Shown here piece by piece: positions 34,693-43,942 of a stretch of DNA of 64,000 nucleotides. This stretch comes from an uncultured Pseudomonadales bacterium (GTDB taxonomy: Bacteria > Pseudomonadota > Gammaproteobacteria > Pseudomonadales > Porticoccaceae). The notes below the pieces were generated by a model. That model worked only from the letters and a program-made list of their open reading frames with translations, was not told the DNA's origin and did no database searches. A program made the position numbers and the translations under genes. Location of the stretch: positions 662,001 through 726,000 of the forward strand of contig OX044363.1 of NCBI GenBank assembly GCA_943846685.1. Direction: 5' to 3'. Position 1 is the stretch's first letter; the number at the start of each line of letters is the position of its first letter.

Positions 34693-36357
34693 TTAAGCTT
34701 TTAGGCGCTTGTATTTAACGCGGGTTGGTTGAGCATCGGTTCCCTTGCGACGAATAAAGTCTTCGTGATATTCACTGTAGCCGCCTTCGAAGAACTCAAT
34801 TTCACTGTCTCCCTCATAGGCGAGAATATGGGTGGCAATTCTGTCGAGGAACCAGCGATCGTGAGAGATAACCATCACGCAGCCGGGGAAAGAGAGTACC
34901 GCTTCTTCGAGGGCGCGCAGGGTTTCGATATCCAGATCGTTAGAGGGTTCATCGAGCAGCAGAACATTAGCCCCTTGCTTTAAGGTGTTGGCCAGATGCA
35001 GGCGACCGCGCTCACCACCGGATAGTTCACCTACACGTTTCTGCTGGTCGGAGCCTCTAAAGTTAAAGCGCCCAGCATAGGCTCGCGATGAAACTTCATA
35101 GTTGCCAATTTTAAGCATATCGTGGCCGCCGGAAATCGCTTCCCAGACATTGTGATTATCATCGAGGGAATCACGGCTCTGTTCTACATAGGCAACCTTG
35201 ACCGTTTCGCCGAGAGTAATCGTGCCGCTATCGGGCTGTTCGGTGCCGGCAATCATCCGGAACAGTGTCGATTTACCCGCACCGTTACCGCCGATAATGC
35301 CCACCACTGCACCTTTGGGAATTGATACCGAGAAATTTTCAATCAATGCCTGCCCACCAAAGCCCTTGCAAACATTATCTAGGACAATAACCTTATCGCC
35401 GAGGCGTTCGCCCGGTGCGATATAGATCTCATTGGTTTCGTTGCGCGCCTGAAACTCCTGAGAGTTCAGTTCGTCGAACCGTGCTAGTCGAGCCTTGCTC
35501 TTAGCCTGACGACCCTTGGTGTTTTGACGCACCCATTCGAGTTCTTGCTTAAGGGCGCGCTGTCGCGTGGCCTCTTGCTTCGACTCGGTTCTGAGTCGTC
35601 GCTCTTTACCTTCAAGCCATGTGGAGTAGTTGCCTTCATAGGGAATACCATGGCCTCTATCCAGCTCGAGAATCCAGCCGGCGACGTTATCCAGGAAGTA
35701 GCGATCGTGAGTCACTGCAACCACGGTACCGGAAAATTCTTCAAGGAATTTCTCCAGCCAAAAAACTGATTCTGCATCCAGGTGGTTAGTCGGCTCATCA
35801 AGCAACAACATATCTGGGCGCGATAACAGCAATCTACAGAGTGCGACGCGACGGCGTTCACCACCGGACAATGAGGTGACATCTGCATCCCATGGGGGCA
35901 GGCGCAGGGCATCGGCGGCTACATCCAGAGCGTGATCGAGATTATGGGCATCCCAGGCTTCAATAATCGCCTCTAGATCACCCTGGCGCTTGGCCAGCGC
36001 ATCGAAGTCGGCATCGGGCTCTGCATAGTCTAGATAAACCTGATCCAGTCCTTTTAGTGCATCAACCGCTTCGCGAACACCGTCTTCAACATTGCCGCGA
36101 ACATCCTTATTCGGATCTAGCTGAGGTTCCTGTGCCAGATAGCCAACATTGAGATCTGGCATCGGACGGGCTTCGCCCTGAATATCGGTATCCAGGCCGG
36201 CCATAATTTTTAGCAGCGTAGACTTACCCGAACCATTGAGGCCGAGTACGCCAATTTTTGCGCCGGGGAAAAAAGACAGAGAGATATCTTTGAGGATTTC
36301 GCGTTTTGGGGGAACAATTTTGCTCACCCGATTCATTGTGTATACGTATTGTGCCAT
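34693..36357 (-). CDS. ettA: Energy-dependent translational throttle protein EttA
   Basis: The product has 554 residues, the same size as E. coli EttA (555). It holds two ABC-F ATPase domains: Walker A GLNGSGKST and GGNGAGKST, signatures LSGGERRRV and LSGGERGRL, and Walker B LLLDEPTNHLDAES and LLLDEPSNDLD. An arm and an inter-domain linker (PtIM) rich in Arg/Lys lie between them. It binds the ribosomal E site and gates the first elongation step by ATP/ADP ratio. It is probably co-transcribed with the thioesterase gene. Confidence 0.96.
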   Translation of the reverse strand: MAQYVYTMNRVSKIVPPKREILKDISLSFFPGAKIGVLGLNGSGKSTLLKIMAGLDTDIQGEARPMPDLNVGYLAQEPQLDPNKDVRGNVEDGVREAVDALKGLDQVYLDYAEPDADFDALAKRQGDLEAIIEAWDAHNLDHALDVAADALRLPPWDADVTSLSGGERRRVALCRLLLSRPDMLLLDEPTNHLDAESVFWLEKFLEEFSGTVVAVTHDRYFLDNVAGWILELDRGHGIPYEGNYSTWLEGKERRLRTESKQEATRQRALKQELEWVRQNTKGRQAKSKARLARFDELNSQEFQARNETNEIYIAPGERLGDKVIVLDNVCKGFGGQALIENFSVSIPKGAVVGIIGGNGAGKSTLFRMIAGTEQPDSGTITLGETVKVAYVEQSRDSLDDNHNVWEAISGGHDMLKIGNYEVSSRAYAGRFNFRGSDQQKRVGELSGGERGRLHLANTLKQGANVLLLDEPSNDLDIETLRALEEAVLSFPGCVMVISHDRWFLDRIATHILAYEGDSEIEFFEGGYSEYHEDFIRRKGTDAQPTRVKYKRLKA

Positions 36358-36452
36358 TGTTGGATATCGTCGACTGTGTGCAGTTATAGGAGCTGCGCAG
36401 TGTAGCGGAATAAGGCGCTAGTGAGAAATGCCAATCGATAAATAGCTGGATG

Positions 36453-36483
36453 AAAAAATCCCGGTCAGGGTTAACTGACCGGG
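36453..36483 (-). terminator. Rho-independent terminator after chrR
   Basis: cccggtcag (36460-36468) and ctgaccggg (36475-36483) form a perfect 9-bp GC-rich stem with a 6-base loop, followed on the minus strand by six T (36453-36458). It lies six bases past the chrR stop. Confidence 0.88.
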
Positions 36484-36488
36484 TGGAA

Positions 36489-37181
36489 TTACATGGGGTT
36501 AATGCGCAGCCAAGGCTTCATCAAAAATCCAAGTGGACTGGTCGGCACAATCGGTGCAGAGAGCGCAGACAGGCAGATGCATTCGCCATTTTGTGCGCCC
36601 ATCGGCTGGTGGACATCGCCGGGCTGGCGCATCAAAAAATCACCCTCACGGTACACGGCATTCTCATCGGAGAAGCTGCCTTTTAGTACCACGGTGTACT
36701 CGAGACCTTCATGACCATGTTTTGGGGTTTTGCCGCCAGCACAGATCTTGTGCAGAGCCACTTCAAAATCCTCTTGGCCAGTTTTAAACCGCGCTACATC
36801 CACTGATGAGGAGAGTCTCTTCCAGTTTTTTGAGATAAGTGAAGTGTTGATCAACTTTTTAACGCTGTACGGAAAACCTTCATCGCTGGTGTTGATTGAC
36901 GTTGAAGCGGACGTCGCAGATGAAGTCTTCGATGAAGAGACGAGATCAGCGCTATCTATTTTTTCCATTACTTGATCAAAGGCATTATCTGCAACTTCCA
37001 TGGGCTCAGATTGACTCATTATCTGCGAGCCAACTTGATCCAAACGCAGCAGCTTGGTCCGGCAGCGTGAGCAGAAGTGTAGATGAGCAGAGACGCAGAT
37101 AGAAGCTGCAGTCTCTAAGGTACCGGCCGAAAATTCAATCAGCATATTTTCGTCGGGGTGATGGTTAGTGGTATTAATCAT
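36489..37181 (-). CDS. chrR: ChrR-type zinc-binding anti-sigma factor with cupin domain
   Basis: The product has 230 residues. The N-terminal zinc-binding anti-sigma region has His7 or His8 and the motif HLHFCSRC (ligands His and two Cys at about 31-39). A cupin domain lies in the C-terminal half (HGHEGLEYTVVLKGSFSDENAVYREGDFLMRQPGDVHQPMG). In Rhodobacter, ChrR holds its sigma factor until singlet oxygen or organic peroxide triggers release. It overlaps the sigma gene by four bases (ATGA), so the two are translated together. Confidence 0.92.
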   Translation of the reverse strand: MINTTNHHPDENMLIEFSAGTLETAASICVSAHLHFCSRCRTKLLRLDQVGSQIMSQSEPMEVADNAFDQVMEKIDSADLVSSSKTSSATSASTSINTSDEGFPYSVKKLINTSLISKNWKRLSSSVDVARFKTGQEDFEVALHKICAGGKTPKHGHEGLEYTVVLKGSFSDENAVYREGDFLMRQPGDVHQPMGAQNGECICLSALSAPIVPTSPLGFLMKPWLRINPM

Positions 37182-37825
37182 TCTTGCGCCTCTTTGGAGA
37201 CAATTACTTGCATTTTTTGGAGCGCCAAACGGACTCGTGATTTAACTGTGCCCAGAGGCAGTCCAAGCTCGGCAGAGGCCTCGGCATGGGATTTACCTTC
37301 TAAATAGACCTTGCGTAAAATTTGATCCTGCTCTTTTGGAAGCTGAGCGAGAGAAGCCTGGACTCTGTCTTCACTGCGTTTTTGTTGCAGCAGTGAAATC
37401 GGCGTCTCTTCATCCGGCTCATGCCAGAAGTCTTCGTTTTCTAGCGGCAGATGCTGGGTATTGCTCTTGCGCCGCAGCATATCGATCCGACAGTTACGGG
37501 CAACAGTGTAAATCCAGGTGGTCGCAGAGGCTTTTTCGGCATTGTAACCAGCGGCTTTGTTCCAGACCTTGATCATCACTTCTTGAACCAAGTCATCACC
37601 CAGTCCGGGGAACCAGCCCTCATTGCGACTGGCATGGGCAAAGCCCTTGAGCAGCGGGCCGAAATGCTCAAACAGCTGGGCAAACGCTTTGCGATCGCGG
37701 GTTTCACCCACAGATATAAGCAGTTGGCTCCACTGGTCTGAGCGTTTCTCTGAATTATTCAAAGTAGTCACGCGGTCTTCCATTGGTCGGTTTTGACTTG
37801 TTTTGCGTATTTTTGAAGTAATCAT
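37178..37825 (-). CDS. rpoE: ECF sigma factor paired with ChrR (ECF11/RpoE type)
   Basis: The product has 215 residues with sigma region 2 (about 55-125, LVQEVMIKVWNKA; TWIYTVARNCRIDMLRR) and region 4 (about 155-205, LPKEQDQILRKVYLEGKSHAEASAELGLPLGTVKSRVRLAL). Together with the adjacent ChrR it should drive a photo-oxidative or peroxide stress response. The start ATG at 37825 is favoured because it lies about 23 bases after the predicted start from a matching ECF promoter; an ATG at 37783 is an alternative. It diverges from the RND efflux genes. Confidence 0.93.
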   Translation of the reverse strand: MITSKIRKTSQNRPMEDRVTTLNNSEKRSDQWSQLLISVGETRDRKAFAQLFEHFGPLLKGFAHASRNEGWFPGLGDDLVQEVMIKVWNKAAGYNAEKASATTWIYTVARNCRIDMLRRKSNTQHLPLENEDFWHEPDEETPISLLQQKRSEDRVQASLAQLPKEQDQILRKVYLEGKSHAEASAELGLPLGTVKSRVRLALQKMQVIVSKEAQE

Positions 37826-37856
37826 AATCTACTGCGTTGGCCTGGAATAGCTTTTT

Positions 37857-37882
37857 TACGTTAGCTGATTGTTTCTGGATCA
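37857..37882 (-). promoter_or_regulatory. Candidate autoregulatory ECF promoter of rpoE-chrR
   Basis: On the minus strand, TGATCC (37877-37882) and CGTA (37857-37860) are separated by 16 bases. This resembles the promoter pattern of RpoE-ChrR systems and is placed correctly for transcription of the sigma gene itself. Confidence 0.55.
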
Positions 37883-37973
37883 TTATAAAAGGGCTCAGGT
37901 AATCGCTATTAAAACCGTCTAAACTCCGTACAATATAAAGTCGCTAGCTATCTACAGAATAAAGGTAATTCCC

Positions 37974-39125
37974 TTGAAAAAAATTGTTTTGCCGTTTGCC
38001 ATTATCGCCGGTGCAGTTGTGCTCTCCATGGTTATGTTCTCGTTAAAGCCCGCGCCGGCAAAACTGGAGTCGCCAGAGACCGCAGTTGCTGTTGAAACCC
38101 TGGTGCTGGGAAAAACCCAGACCCAGCTAATGGTGCAGTCTCAGGGAACCGTGCAGCCACGAACTCGTACGGCGCTTATCTCAGAGGTCTCCGGTGCGGT
38201 ATTAAAAGTCTCTCCCGAGTATGTTGTCGGCGGGGTTTTCAAGGCAGGTGATATTTTGATGCAACTGGATCCCACGGATTACCAGGTGGCGTTGCAGCGC
38301 GCGGAGGCCAGACTTATCAGTATGAATGCACAGCTGAGCTTTGAGCAGGCGCGTTCTGCCCAGGCCGAAAAAGAGTGGGCCATGACTGGTCGCCCGGCGG
38401 CAGAGGCACCACTGTTGGCACTGCGCAAGCCCTATCTGGCAGAAGCTCAGGCCAATGTTTTACAGGCGCAAGCCGAGGTAAAACAGGCACAGCAAAAACT
38501 GAATAAAACAACTATTCGTGCTCCCTACGCAGGCATGGTATCTGAGAAGGGTGCCGATGTTGGTCAGTTTGTTGCGCTAGGTTCAAGATTGGGCGAAATT
38601 TTTGCTATCGACTATGCGGAAGTTCGGCTGCCAATGACCAAAAGAGATCTTTCAAAACTGGATATCGCCGCTATGGCCGATGGTCAATCCCGGCCTGCAG
38701 TAACCCTGAGGGCCTCTGTGGGTGGTGCGGATGTTGAGTGGAAAGCACTGCTGGTTCGTTCGGAAGGCGTTGTTGATCAGCGCAACCGCGCCCAGTACCT
38801 GGTAGCCCAAGTGGACGATCCCTACAATATTCAACAGCGCAGTGAAAACCCGCCACTACTGATGGGCAGCTTTGTTCGCGCCTCAATCGCCGGTAAAAAA
38901 CTCGACAAAATATTTGCTGTTCCCCGCCATGCGCTTCTCGAGGGAGACAATATAGCGGCGGTGGATGCCGACAACAGGCTGCGACTGAAAAAGGTCGAAA
39001 AAGTTTTTGCTGATGACCAGTTTTACTACATTACCAACGGTCTTGAAGAGGGCGTTGAGATTATTGTCAGCGCCGTGGGGATTGCCATTGATGGGATGCG
39101 TGTTAAGCCTGTAGGTAATCCATAA
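37974..39125 (+). CDS. RND efflux periplasmic adaptor (membrane fusion protein)
   Basis: The product has 383 residues. The start is TTG with aaggta about 8 bases upstream. An N-terminal membrane anchor (about 4-24) is followed by a barrel-sandwich half (TRTALISEVSGAVLKVSPEYVVGG...), a coiled coil rich in Ala/Gln (about 95-165), the second half (TIRAPYAGMVSEKGADVGQFVALG) and a beta-barrel. It links the RND pump to an outer-membrane channel; no TolC-like gene is adjacent. It overlaps the permease gene by one base. Confidence 0.92.
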   Translation: MKKIVLPFAIIAGAVVLSMVMFSLKPAPAKLESPETAVAVETLVLGKTQTQLMVQSQGTVQPRTRTALISEVSGAVLKVSPEYVVGGVFKAGDILMQLDPTDYQVALQRAEARLISMNAQLSFEQARSAQAEKEWAMTGRPAAEAPLLALRKPYLAEAQANVLQAQAEVKQAQQKLNKTTIRAPYAGMVSEKGADVGQFVALGSRLGEIFAIDYAEVRLPMTKRDLSKLDIAAMADGQSRPAVTLRASVGGADVEWKALLVRSEGVVDQRNRAQYLVAQVDDPYNIQQRSENPPLLMGSFVRASIAGKKLDKIFAVPRHALLEGDNIAAVDADNRLRLKKVEKVFADDQFYYITNGLEEGVEIIVSAVGIAIDGMRVKPVGNP

Positions 39126-42100
39126 TGCACAGCAAGGGACTTATTAGTTGGTTTGCCAAAAATCCTGTGGCGGCCAACCTCGCCATGTTGCTGATTATTG
39201 CCGCCGGTCTTATCTCGGCAATGAGTATCAGCAAGGACATGTTCCCGCGCTCAGATATTGATCGAATACAGATCAATGTTCCCTATCCCGGTGCCGCGCC
39301 AGTGGAAGTTGAAAAAGGCGTTATTTTGCCCATTGAAGCCGCGCTTAAAGGGCTTAAAGGGATCAAGAAAATCAATGCCACCGCAAGCCGCGATTCTGCC
39401 AGCCTCAGTCTTGAAATAGAGGCCAATGAAGATATCAATGAAGTGATGGCCCAGGTCGAGAACCGTATCGACAGCATTGTTAACTTTCCCCAAGACCTTG
39501 AAAAACCCAATGTCAGCAGAGCCGAAAACTTTGGCTGGGTAATTAACGTCAACGTCTCTGGTGCTATGAATGAACGGATTAGAAAAGAGCTGGGCCAGGA
39601 AATTCGTGACGAGTTGCTCGATCTTCCAGAGGTCAAAAGAGCAATACTCTGGGGCACGGATGACTATGAGATATCCATTGAGGTAAAGGAAGACCGACTC
39701 AGAGAACTGAATCTGACTCTGGATGAAGTTGCCCGGGTACTTAGAGATTCATCCATTGACCTGCCGGCGGGAATGATCCGGGCTGAGAATGGCAATGTGT
39801 TGGTGCGCACCCAAGGTAAAGCATACCGCGGTGAAGACTTTGCCAACCTTGTGTTGCGCAGTCATCCCGACGGAACCCAATTGCTGGTCTCTGATATTGC
39901 CGATGTTAAAGATGGTTTCGCCGAGACCAACGCCATGGTGCGTTTTGATCGCAACAGGTCTATTTCTGTGGGGATATTTTCCCTGAAGGATCAGGATCTA
40001 ATTACCATCAGTGATTCTGTAAAAAAGTATGTTGAGGCAAAGCGCGGTGAATTGCCCGACGGACTGAACATTAATTACGTTTTTGATGGCTCCTATAACC
40101 TGCGCGGCAGGCTCGATATGATGCTCTCCAACCTGGCTATGGGTTCGGTGCTGGTGGCTATAGTGCTCGGCCTGTTCCTTAATCTGCAGGTTGCCCGATG
40201 GGTAATGGTGGGTATTCCTGTTAGTTTCCTCGGAGCGATCTGGCTGATGCCGGTGAATCCCTACCCGGTCACTGTCAATGTCCTGAGTCTGTTCGCCTTT
40301 ATTATGGTGCTGGGTATTGTGGTGGATGATGCCATCGTTATCGGCGAGAGTATTTTCAGTGAGGCCAAAGGTGAGGCAAAAAAAGCTGAGGAGAAAGCCA
40401 AACAACTAAACGGTGGTGAGACCCCAGAGGACTTCGTCTATGTGGCGCCAGTTGACACCGTGGTTGCCGGTGCCAAAAGAGTGGCAACCCCATCGACAAT
40501 TGGCGTGCTGACAACTATGGCTGCTTTTATACCCATATTGTTTATTGGCGGTAATACCGCTGGGTTCCTGGAAGCGATTGCGGTGGTGGTGATTCTCTGC
40601 TTGATATTCTCTCTGATTGAATCAAAATTGATTCTGCCTGCGCATCTGGTAGGCCTGCGCTTTGCTAAGCCCAAGCCGTCGAAGTGGAATTTTATCAAGC
40701 GCTGGCAGAAGTCTATCGACCAGTCTATGTCGCAGTTTATCAAGCACAGGTACCAGCCTTTTTTGGCTAGATGTATGCAACATCGCTATGTCACCCTGGC
40801 ATCGTTTGTCGCTGTGCTTATCGTTGCCGGTGCTGCGCTGGGCAGTGGTATTGCCCGCTTTGAATTTTTCCCCAATGTTCCCGGGGATGATATTCAAGCC
40901 TCTATTATTATGCAGGATGGTGTCTCCAGTGAGAGTCTGACTGAGGCGCTGCAAGCGGTCGAAGCCGCCGCCTTTAAAGTCGATGCTGATTACCGTCGAG
41001 CAAACCCTGAGACAAAAGGTCTGTTGGAGCATGTGCTGTTCTACACCCAGTCCGATGTGGAGGGAGTGTTTATTGTCTCCTTGGTGCATTCCGAGGAAAG
41101 GGCTATCAGTGCAACAGAGTTTGAAAAACTGTGGCGCAGTGAGGTCGGCAACCTGCCCAATGTGCGCAAGCAAAATTACTATGCCAGCACCAATGCCGGT
41201 GGTGGGGCGAAGATCAATTTATCCCTCTATGGTGAAGATCCCGATCAACTCAGTCTGGCCAGTGTAGAGCTGCAGGAAAAGCTCGGCGAGTTCAATGGCG
41301 TATTTGATATCTACAATTCTCAGGGCGTTGGTGCCAGGGAGATACTGATAAGCCTTAAGCCCTATGCCAGCCAGCTGGATATAAAGTTGGGCGATGTGGC
41401 GCGTCAGGTTCGTCAGGCATTTTATGGTGAAGAGGTTCAGAGGCTGCAGCGCGGAGCAGATACCCTTAAGGTTATGGTGCGCTATCCTCTCGAAGAACGC
41501 CGTTCAATTGCCACATTGGAAGAGATGCATATCCGCACCGCCAATGGCCAGGTTGTCGCCATCGGTGAAGTTGCAGATATTCGTCTCGGACTTGGACTGA
41601 CCAGCATTAAGCGCACTGATCGCAAACGTACGATTACCATCACTGCAGATGTGGATGCATCGAAGACCCAGAGCGGCACTGTAATAGCAGATGTTACGAA
41701 TAATTTTATTCCCCAGCTTCTCGAGCGGTATCCGGGAGTAGGTTTTGGTTTGGGCGGAGCCAGTGAAGAACAGTCCGAACTAATTAGCCGAATGTTTGTG
41801 GGATTGATCGCGGCGCTGTTTTTAATTTACGGCCTGCTTGCCGTGCCACTGCGCTCTTATGTACAGCCGCTGGTGATTATGTCGGTTATTCCCTTCGGTT
41901 TTATTGGCGCAGTTGTCGGGCATATTGTCTTTGATATGACTATGAGCATGTTATCGGTATTTGGCCTGATTGCCCTGGCCGGGGTAGTGGTCAATGACAG
42001 TTTGATTCTCGTGGAATTTGCCAACCGCGCCCGAGCCGATGAAAAATCCGACGAGGATGCGCTTATGGTAGCTGGTACGCGGCGTTTTAGAGCAATCTTT

Positions 42101-42313
42101 TTAACCACCACCACAACTTTTGTCGGGCTGCTGCCAATGCTGTTTGAAACTAGTATGCAGGCTCAGTTTGTGATTCCAATGGCGCTCTCGCTGAGTTTTG
42201 GAATTGTCTCTGCTACCGCAATTACCCTGATTCTGGTTCCCTGCCTCTATCTGGTGGTTCATGACCTTAAGCGCTTTAAGCAATCGGCAATAACAGCTAG
42301 CACAGTAAGTTAA
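39125..42313 (+). CDS. RND-family efflux permease
   Basis: The product has 1062 residues, in the usual range, with twelve membrane helices and two large periplasmic loops. Helix 4 carries GIVVDDAIVIGESIF (paired Asp of the proton relay) and helix 10 has GVVVNDSLILVEF. The loop after helix 4 is longer than in AcrB and rich in Lys, Glu and Ala (AKGEAKKAEEKAKQLNGGE). It resembles AcrB/MdtB-like hydrophobe pumps more than metal pumps. Substrate is unknown. It is translationally coupled to the adaptor. Confidence 0.92.
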   Translation: MHSKGLISWFAKNPVAANLAMLLIIAAGLISAMSISKDMFPRSDIDRIQINVPYPGAAPVEVEKGVILPIEAALKGLKGIKKINATASRDSASLSLEIEANEDINEVMAQVENRIDSIVNFPQDLEKPNVSRAENFGWVINVNVSGAMNERIRKELGQEIRDELLDLPEVKRAILWGTDDYEISIEVKEDRLRELNLTLDEVARVLRDSSIDLPAGMIRAENGNVLVRTQGKAYRGEDFANLVLRSHPDGTQLLVSDIADVKDGFAETNAMVRFDRNRSISVGIFSLKDQDLITISDSVKKYVEAKRGELPDGLNINYVFDGSYNLRGRLDMMLSNLAMGSVLVAIVLGLFLNLQVARWVMVGIPVSFLGAIWLMPVNPYPVTVNVLSLFAFIMVLGIVVDDAIVIGESIFSEAKGEAKKAEEKAKQLNGGETPEDFVYVAPVDTVVAGAKRVATPSTIGVLTTMAAFIPILFIGGNTAGFLEAIAVVVILCLIFSLIESKLILPAHLVGLRFAKPKPSKWNFIKRWQKSIDQSMSQFIKHRYQPFLARCMQHRYVTLASFVAVLIVAGAALGSGIARFEFFPNVPGDDIQASIIMQDGVSSESLTEALQAVEAAAFKVDADYRRANPETKGLLEHVLFYTQSDVEGVFIVSLVHSEERAISATEFEKLWRSEVGNLPNVRKQNYYASTNAGGGAKINLSLYGEDPDQLSLASVELQEKLGEFNGVFDIYNSQGVGAREILISLKPYASQLDIKLGDVARQVRQAFYGEEVQRLQRGADTLKVMVRYPLEERRSIATLEEMHIRTANGQVVAIGEVADIRLGLGLTSIKRTDRKRTITITADVDASKTQSGTVIADVTNNFIPQLLERYPGVGFGLGGASEEQSELISRMFVGLIAALFLIYGLLAVPLRSYVQPLVIMSVIPFGFIGAVVGHIVFDMTMSMLSVFGLIALAGVVVNDSLILVEFANRARADEKSDEDALMVAGTRRFRAIFLTTTTTFVGLLPMLFETSMQAQFVIPMALSLSFGIVSATAITLILVPCLYLVVHDLKRFKQSAITASTVS

Positions 42314-42460
42314 AAGAGCTTATAAGAGTGGGGGGGTTCCCACTTAGAAGAGTCTTATATGCATCTCTGGTGGTTAAGAGGGCGCACTTTAATCGAGAAT
42401 CTTAGAAAAGAAGTGTCTCTAGAGCTTTAGCCTATAATTTCAACACCTGAAATTTACGAA

Positions 42461-43834
42461 ATGGATATCCAGCCAATGAATCAATACGAAACACCTGAGA
42501 AAAAAGCAGTGAGCATAGCCAAACTTTATACACAGCATCTCGGAGAGAAATTTTCCAGATTTCAGAGTATTCTCGAAGAGACCGGGTTTGATGAAATTGT
42601 AATTGGCTCGGGTGAGAGCAAAATGCAGTTCGCCGATGATATGGCTTATCCGTTTAAAGCCAATCCCTACTTTAGAGAGTGGTTGCCGCTGGCCAAGCGC
42701 GCTGGCTGTTATCTGCAGATCAGTGCCGCCGCAGCTGTGCCGAGACTATTTCTGCTCAATGTCGAAGATATCTGGCATACCGCCCCCGAGGCATTGCCCG
42801 CAGGTTTTGATCAGGGGCTGGAGATTGTTGAATACGCTTCTATTAAAGAATTAAAGACTCACCTCAGTAAAACCGAAGGCGGCATAGCCTTTATTAATGA
42901 AACCAATGAACTGGGTCTGGCAGCGGACTGTTGGAATTCTAAAGCGGTGACCGACCAGATTGATTTTCAGCGTCGAGCTAAAACCCCCTATGAGCAGGAG
43001 TGCGTGCGCGAAGCCAACCGGCAGGCAGTGCCAGCCCACCGCGCCGCTTATCAGGCGTTTATGGCTGGCGCTTCAGAATTGGAAATCGCCGCCGCTTATC
43101 TGGCCGCCTGCAACCAGAGCGAAAATGAAATGCCCTACGCTATTATTGCCGGGGTCAATGAACATGCAGCGGTATTGCACCATCACAATCTGTTTAAACA
43201 GCCCCAGACTCCGCGCAGTTTTCTGATTGATGCTGGGGTTGCCGTCAATGGCTATGCCTCGGATATTACCCGCACCTATGCCTTTGAGCCGGGCAGCGAG
43301 TTTGCCGAGATGATTCGGATGATGGATACAGTCCAGCTGGAATTGGTGGCTGCCGGTGGTATAGGTAAATGCCCGATAGAGTTAAATGTTTTATCTCAGT
43401 TAAAAGTGGCTGAGGTACTGCGTCAATTTGATGTCCTCAAAGTATCCGCAGAGGAAGCCTTTGATGCCGATCTTTCCGCGGCATTCTACCCCCACGGTTT
43501 GGGTCATCACCTGGGCAGTAATGTCCACGACAGAGGCAGTAACCTGGCCAATGCCCAGGGAGATAAAGTACCGGCATCAGAGAAATATCCCAAGCTGCGC
43601 AGTTCTGCGCCGATGGTGGCCAACCAGATTCACACCGTAGAACCAGGGCTGTATTTTATTCCCGCACTGTTAGAAAAATTACGCGCTGGGAAGCACGCCG
43701 CCAAATTCAATTGGTCGCGGGTGGATAAGTTTATTCCCTATGGAGGAATTCGTATCGAAGACAATATTGTTGTGCATGGGGATGGCCGTTTGGAAAACCT
43801 CACCCGGGATGCATTTGCGGCCTCTGCTTTCTAA
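42461..43834 (+). CDS. pepQ: Xaa-Pro dipeptidase PepQ
   Basis: The product has 457 residues; the ATG at 42476 (MNQYETPEKKA) is an alternative start giving 452. The M24B metallopeptidase domain carries the two-metal ligands in IDAGVAVNGYASDITRT (two Asp), HGLGHHLGSNVHD (His), TVEPGLYF (Glu) and GGIRIEDN (Glu). It cleaves dipeptides with C-terminal proline in the cytoplasm. It stands alone after the RND genes. Confidence 0.93.
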   Translation: MDIQPMNQYETPEKKAVSIAKLYTQHLGEKFSRFQSILEETGFDEIVIGSGESKMQFADDMAYPFKANPYFREWLPLAKRAGCYLQISAAAAVPRLFLLNVEDIWHTAPEALPAGFDQGLEIVEYASIKELKTHLSKTEGGIAFINETNELGLAADCWNSKAVTDQIDFQRRAKTPYEQECVREANRQAVPAHRAAYQAFMAGASELEIAAAYLAACNQSENEMPYAIIAGVNEHAAVLHHHNLFKQPQTPRSFLIDAGVAVNGYASDITRTYAFEPGSEFAEMIRMMDTVQLELVAAGGIGKCPIELNVLSQLKVAEVLRQFDVLKVSAEEAFDADLSAAFYPHGLGHHLGSNVHDRGSNLANAQGDKVPASEKYPKLRSSAPMVANQIHTVEPGLYFIPALLEKLRAGKHAAKFNWSRVDKFIPYGGIRIEDNIVVHGDGRLENLTRDAFAASAF

Positions 43835-43942
43835 GCCATGTTGATGATTACTGTTGTTTTAGAGGCAGCTTTCTATTATTTGTTAGCTAAATTAGTCTAA
43901 AATACAGGCATTATTTTAATCTTTCCCAGCGACCCTCATTTC

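Noticed and set aside
42327..42345. Hairpin agtggg/cccact after the RND permease
   Set aside because: The stem is short and has no T run, so it was not called a terminator.
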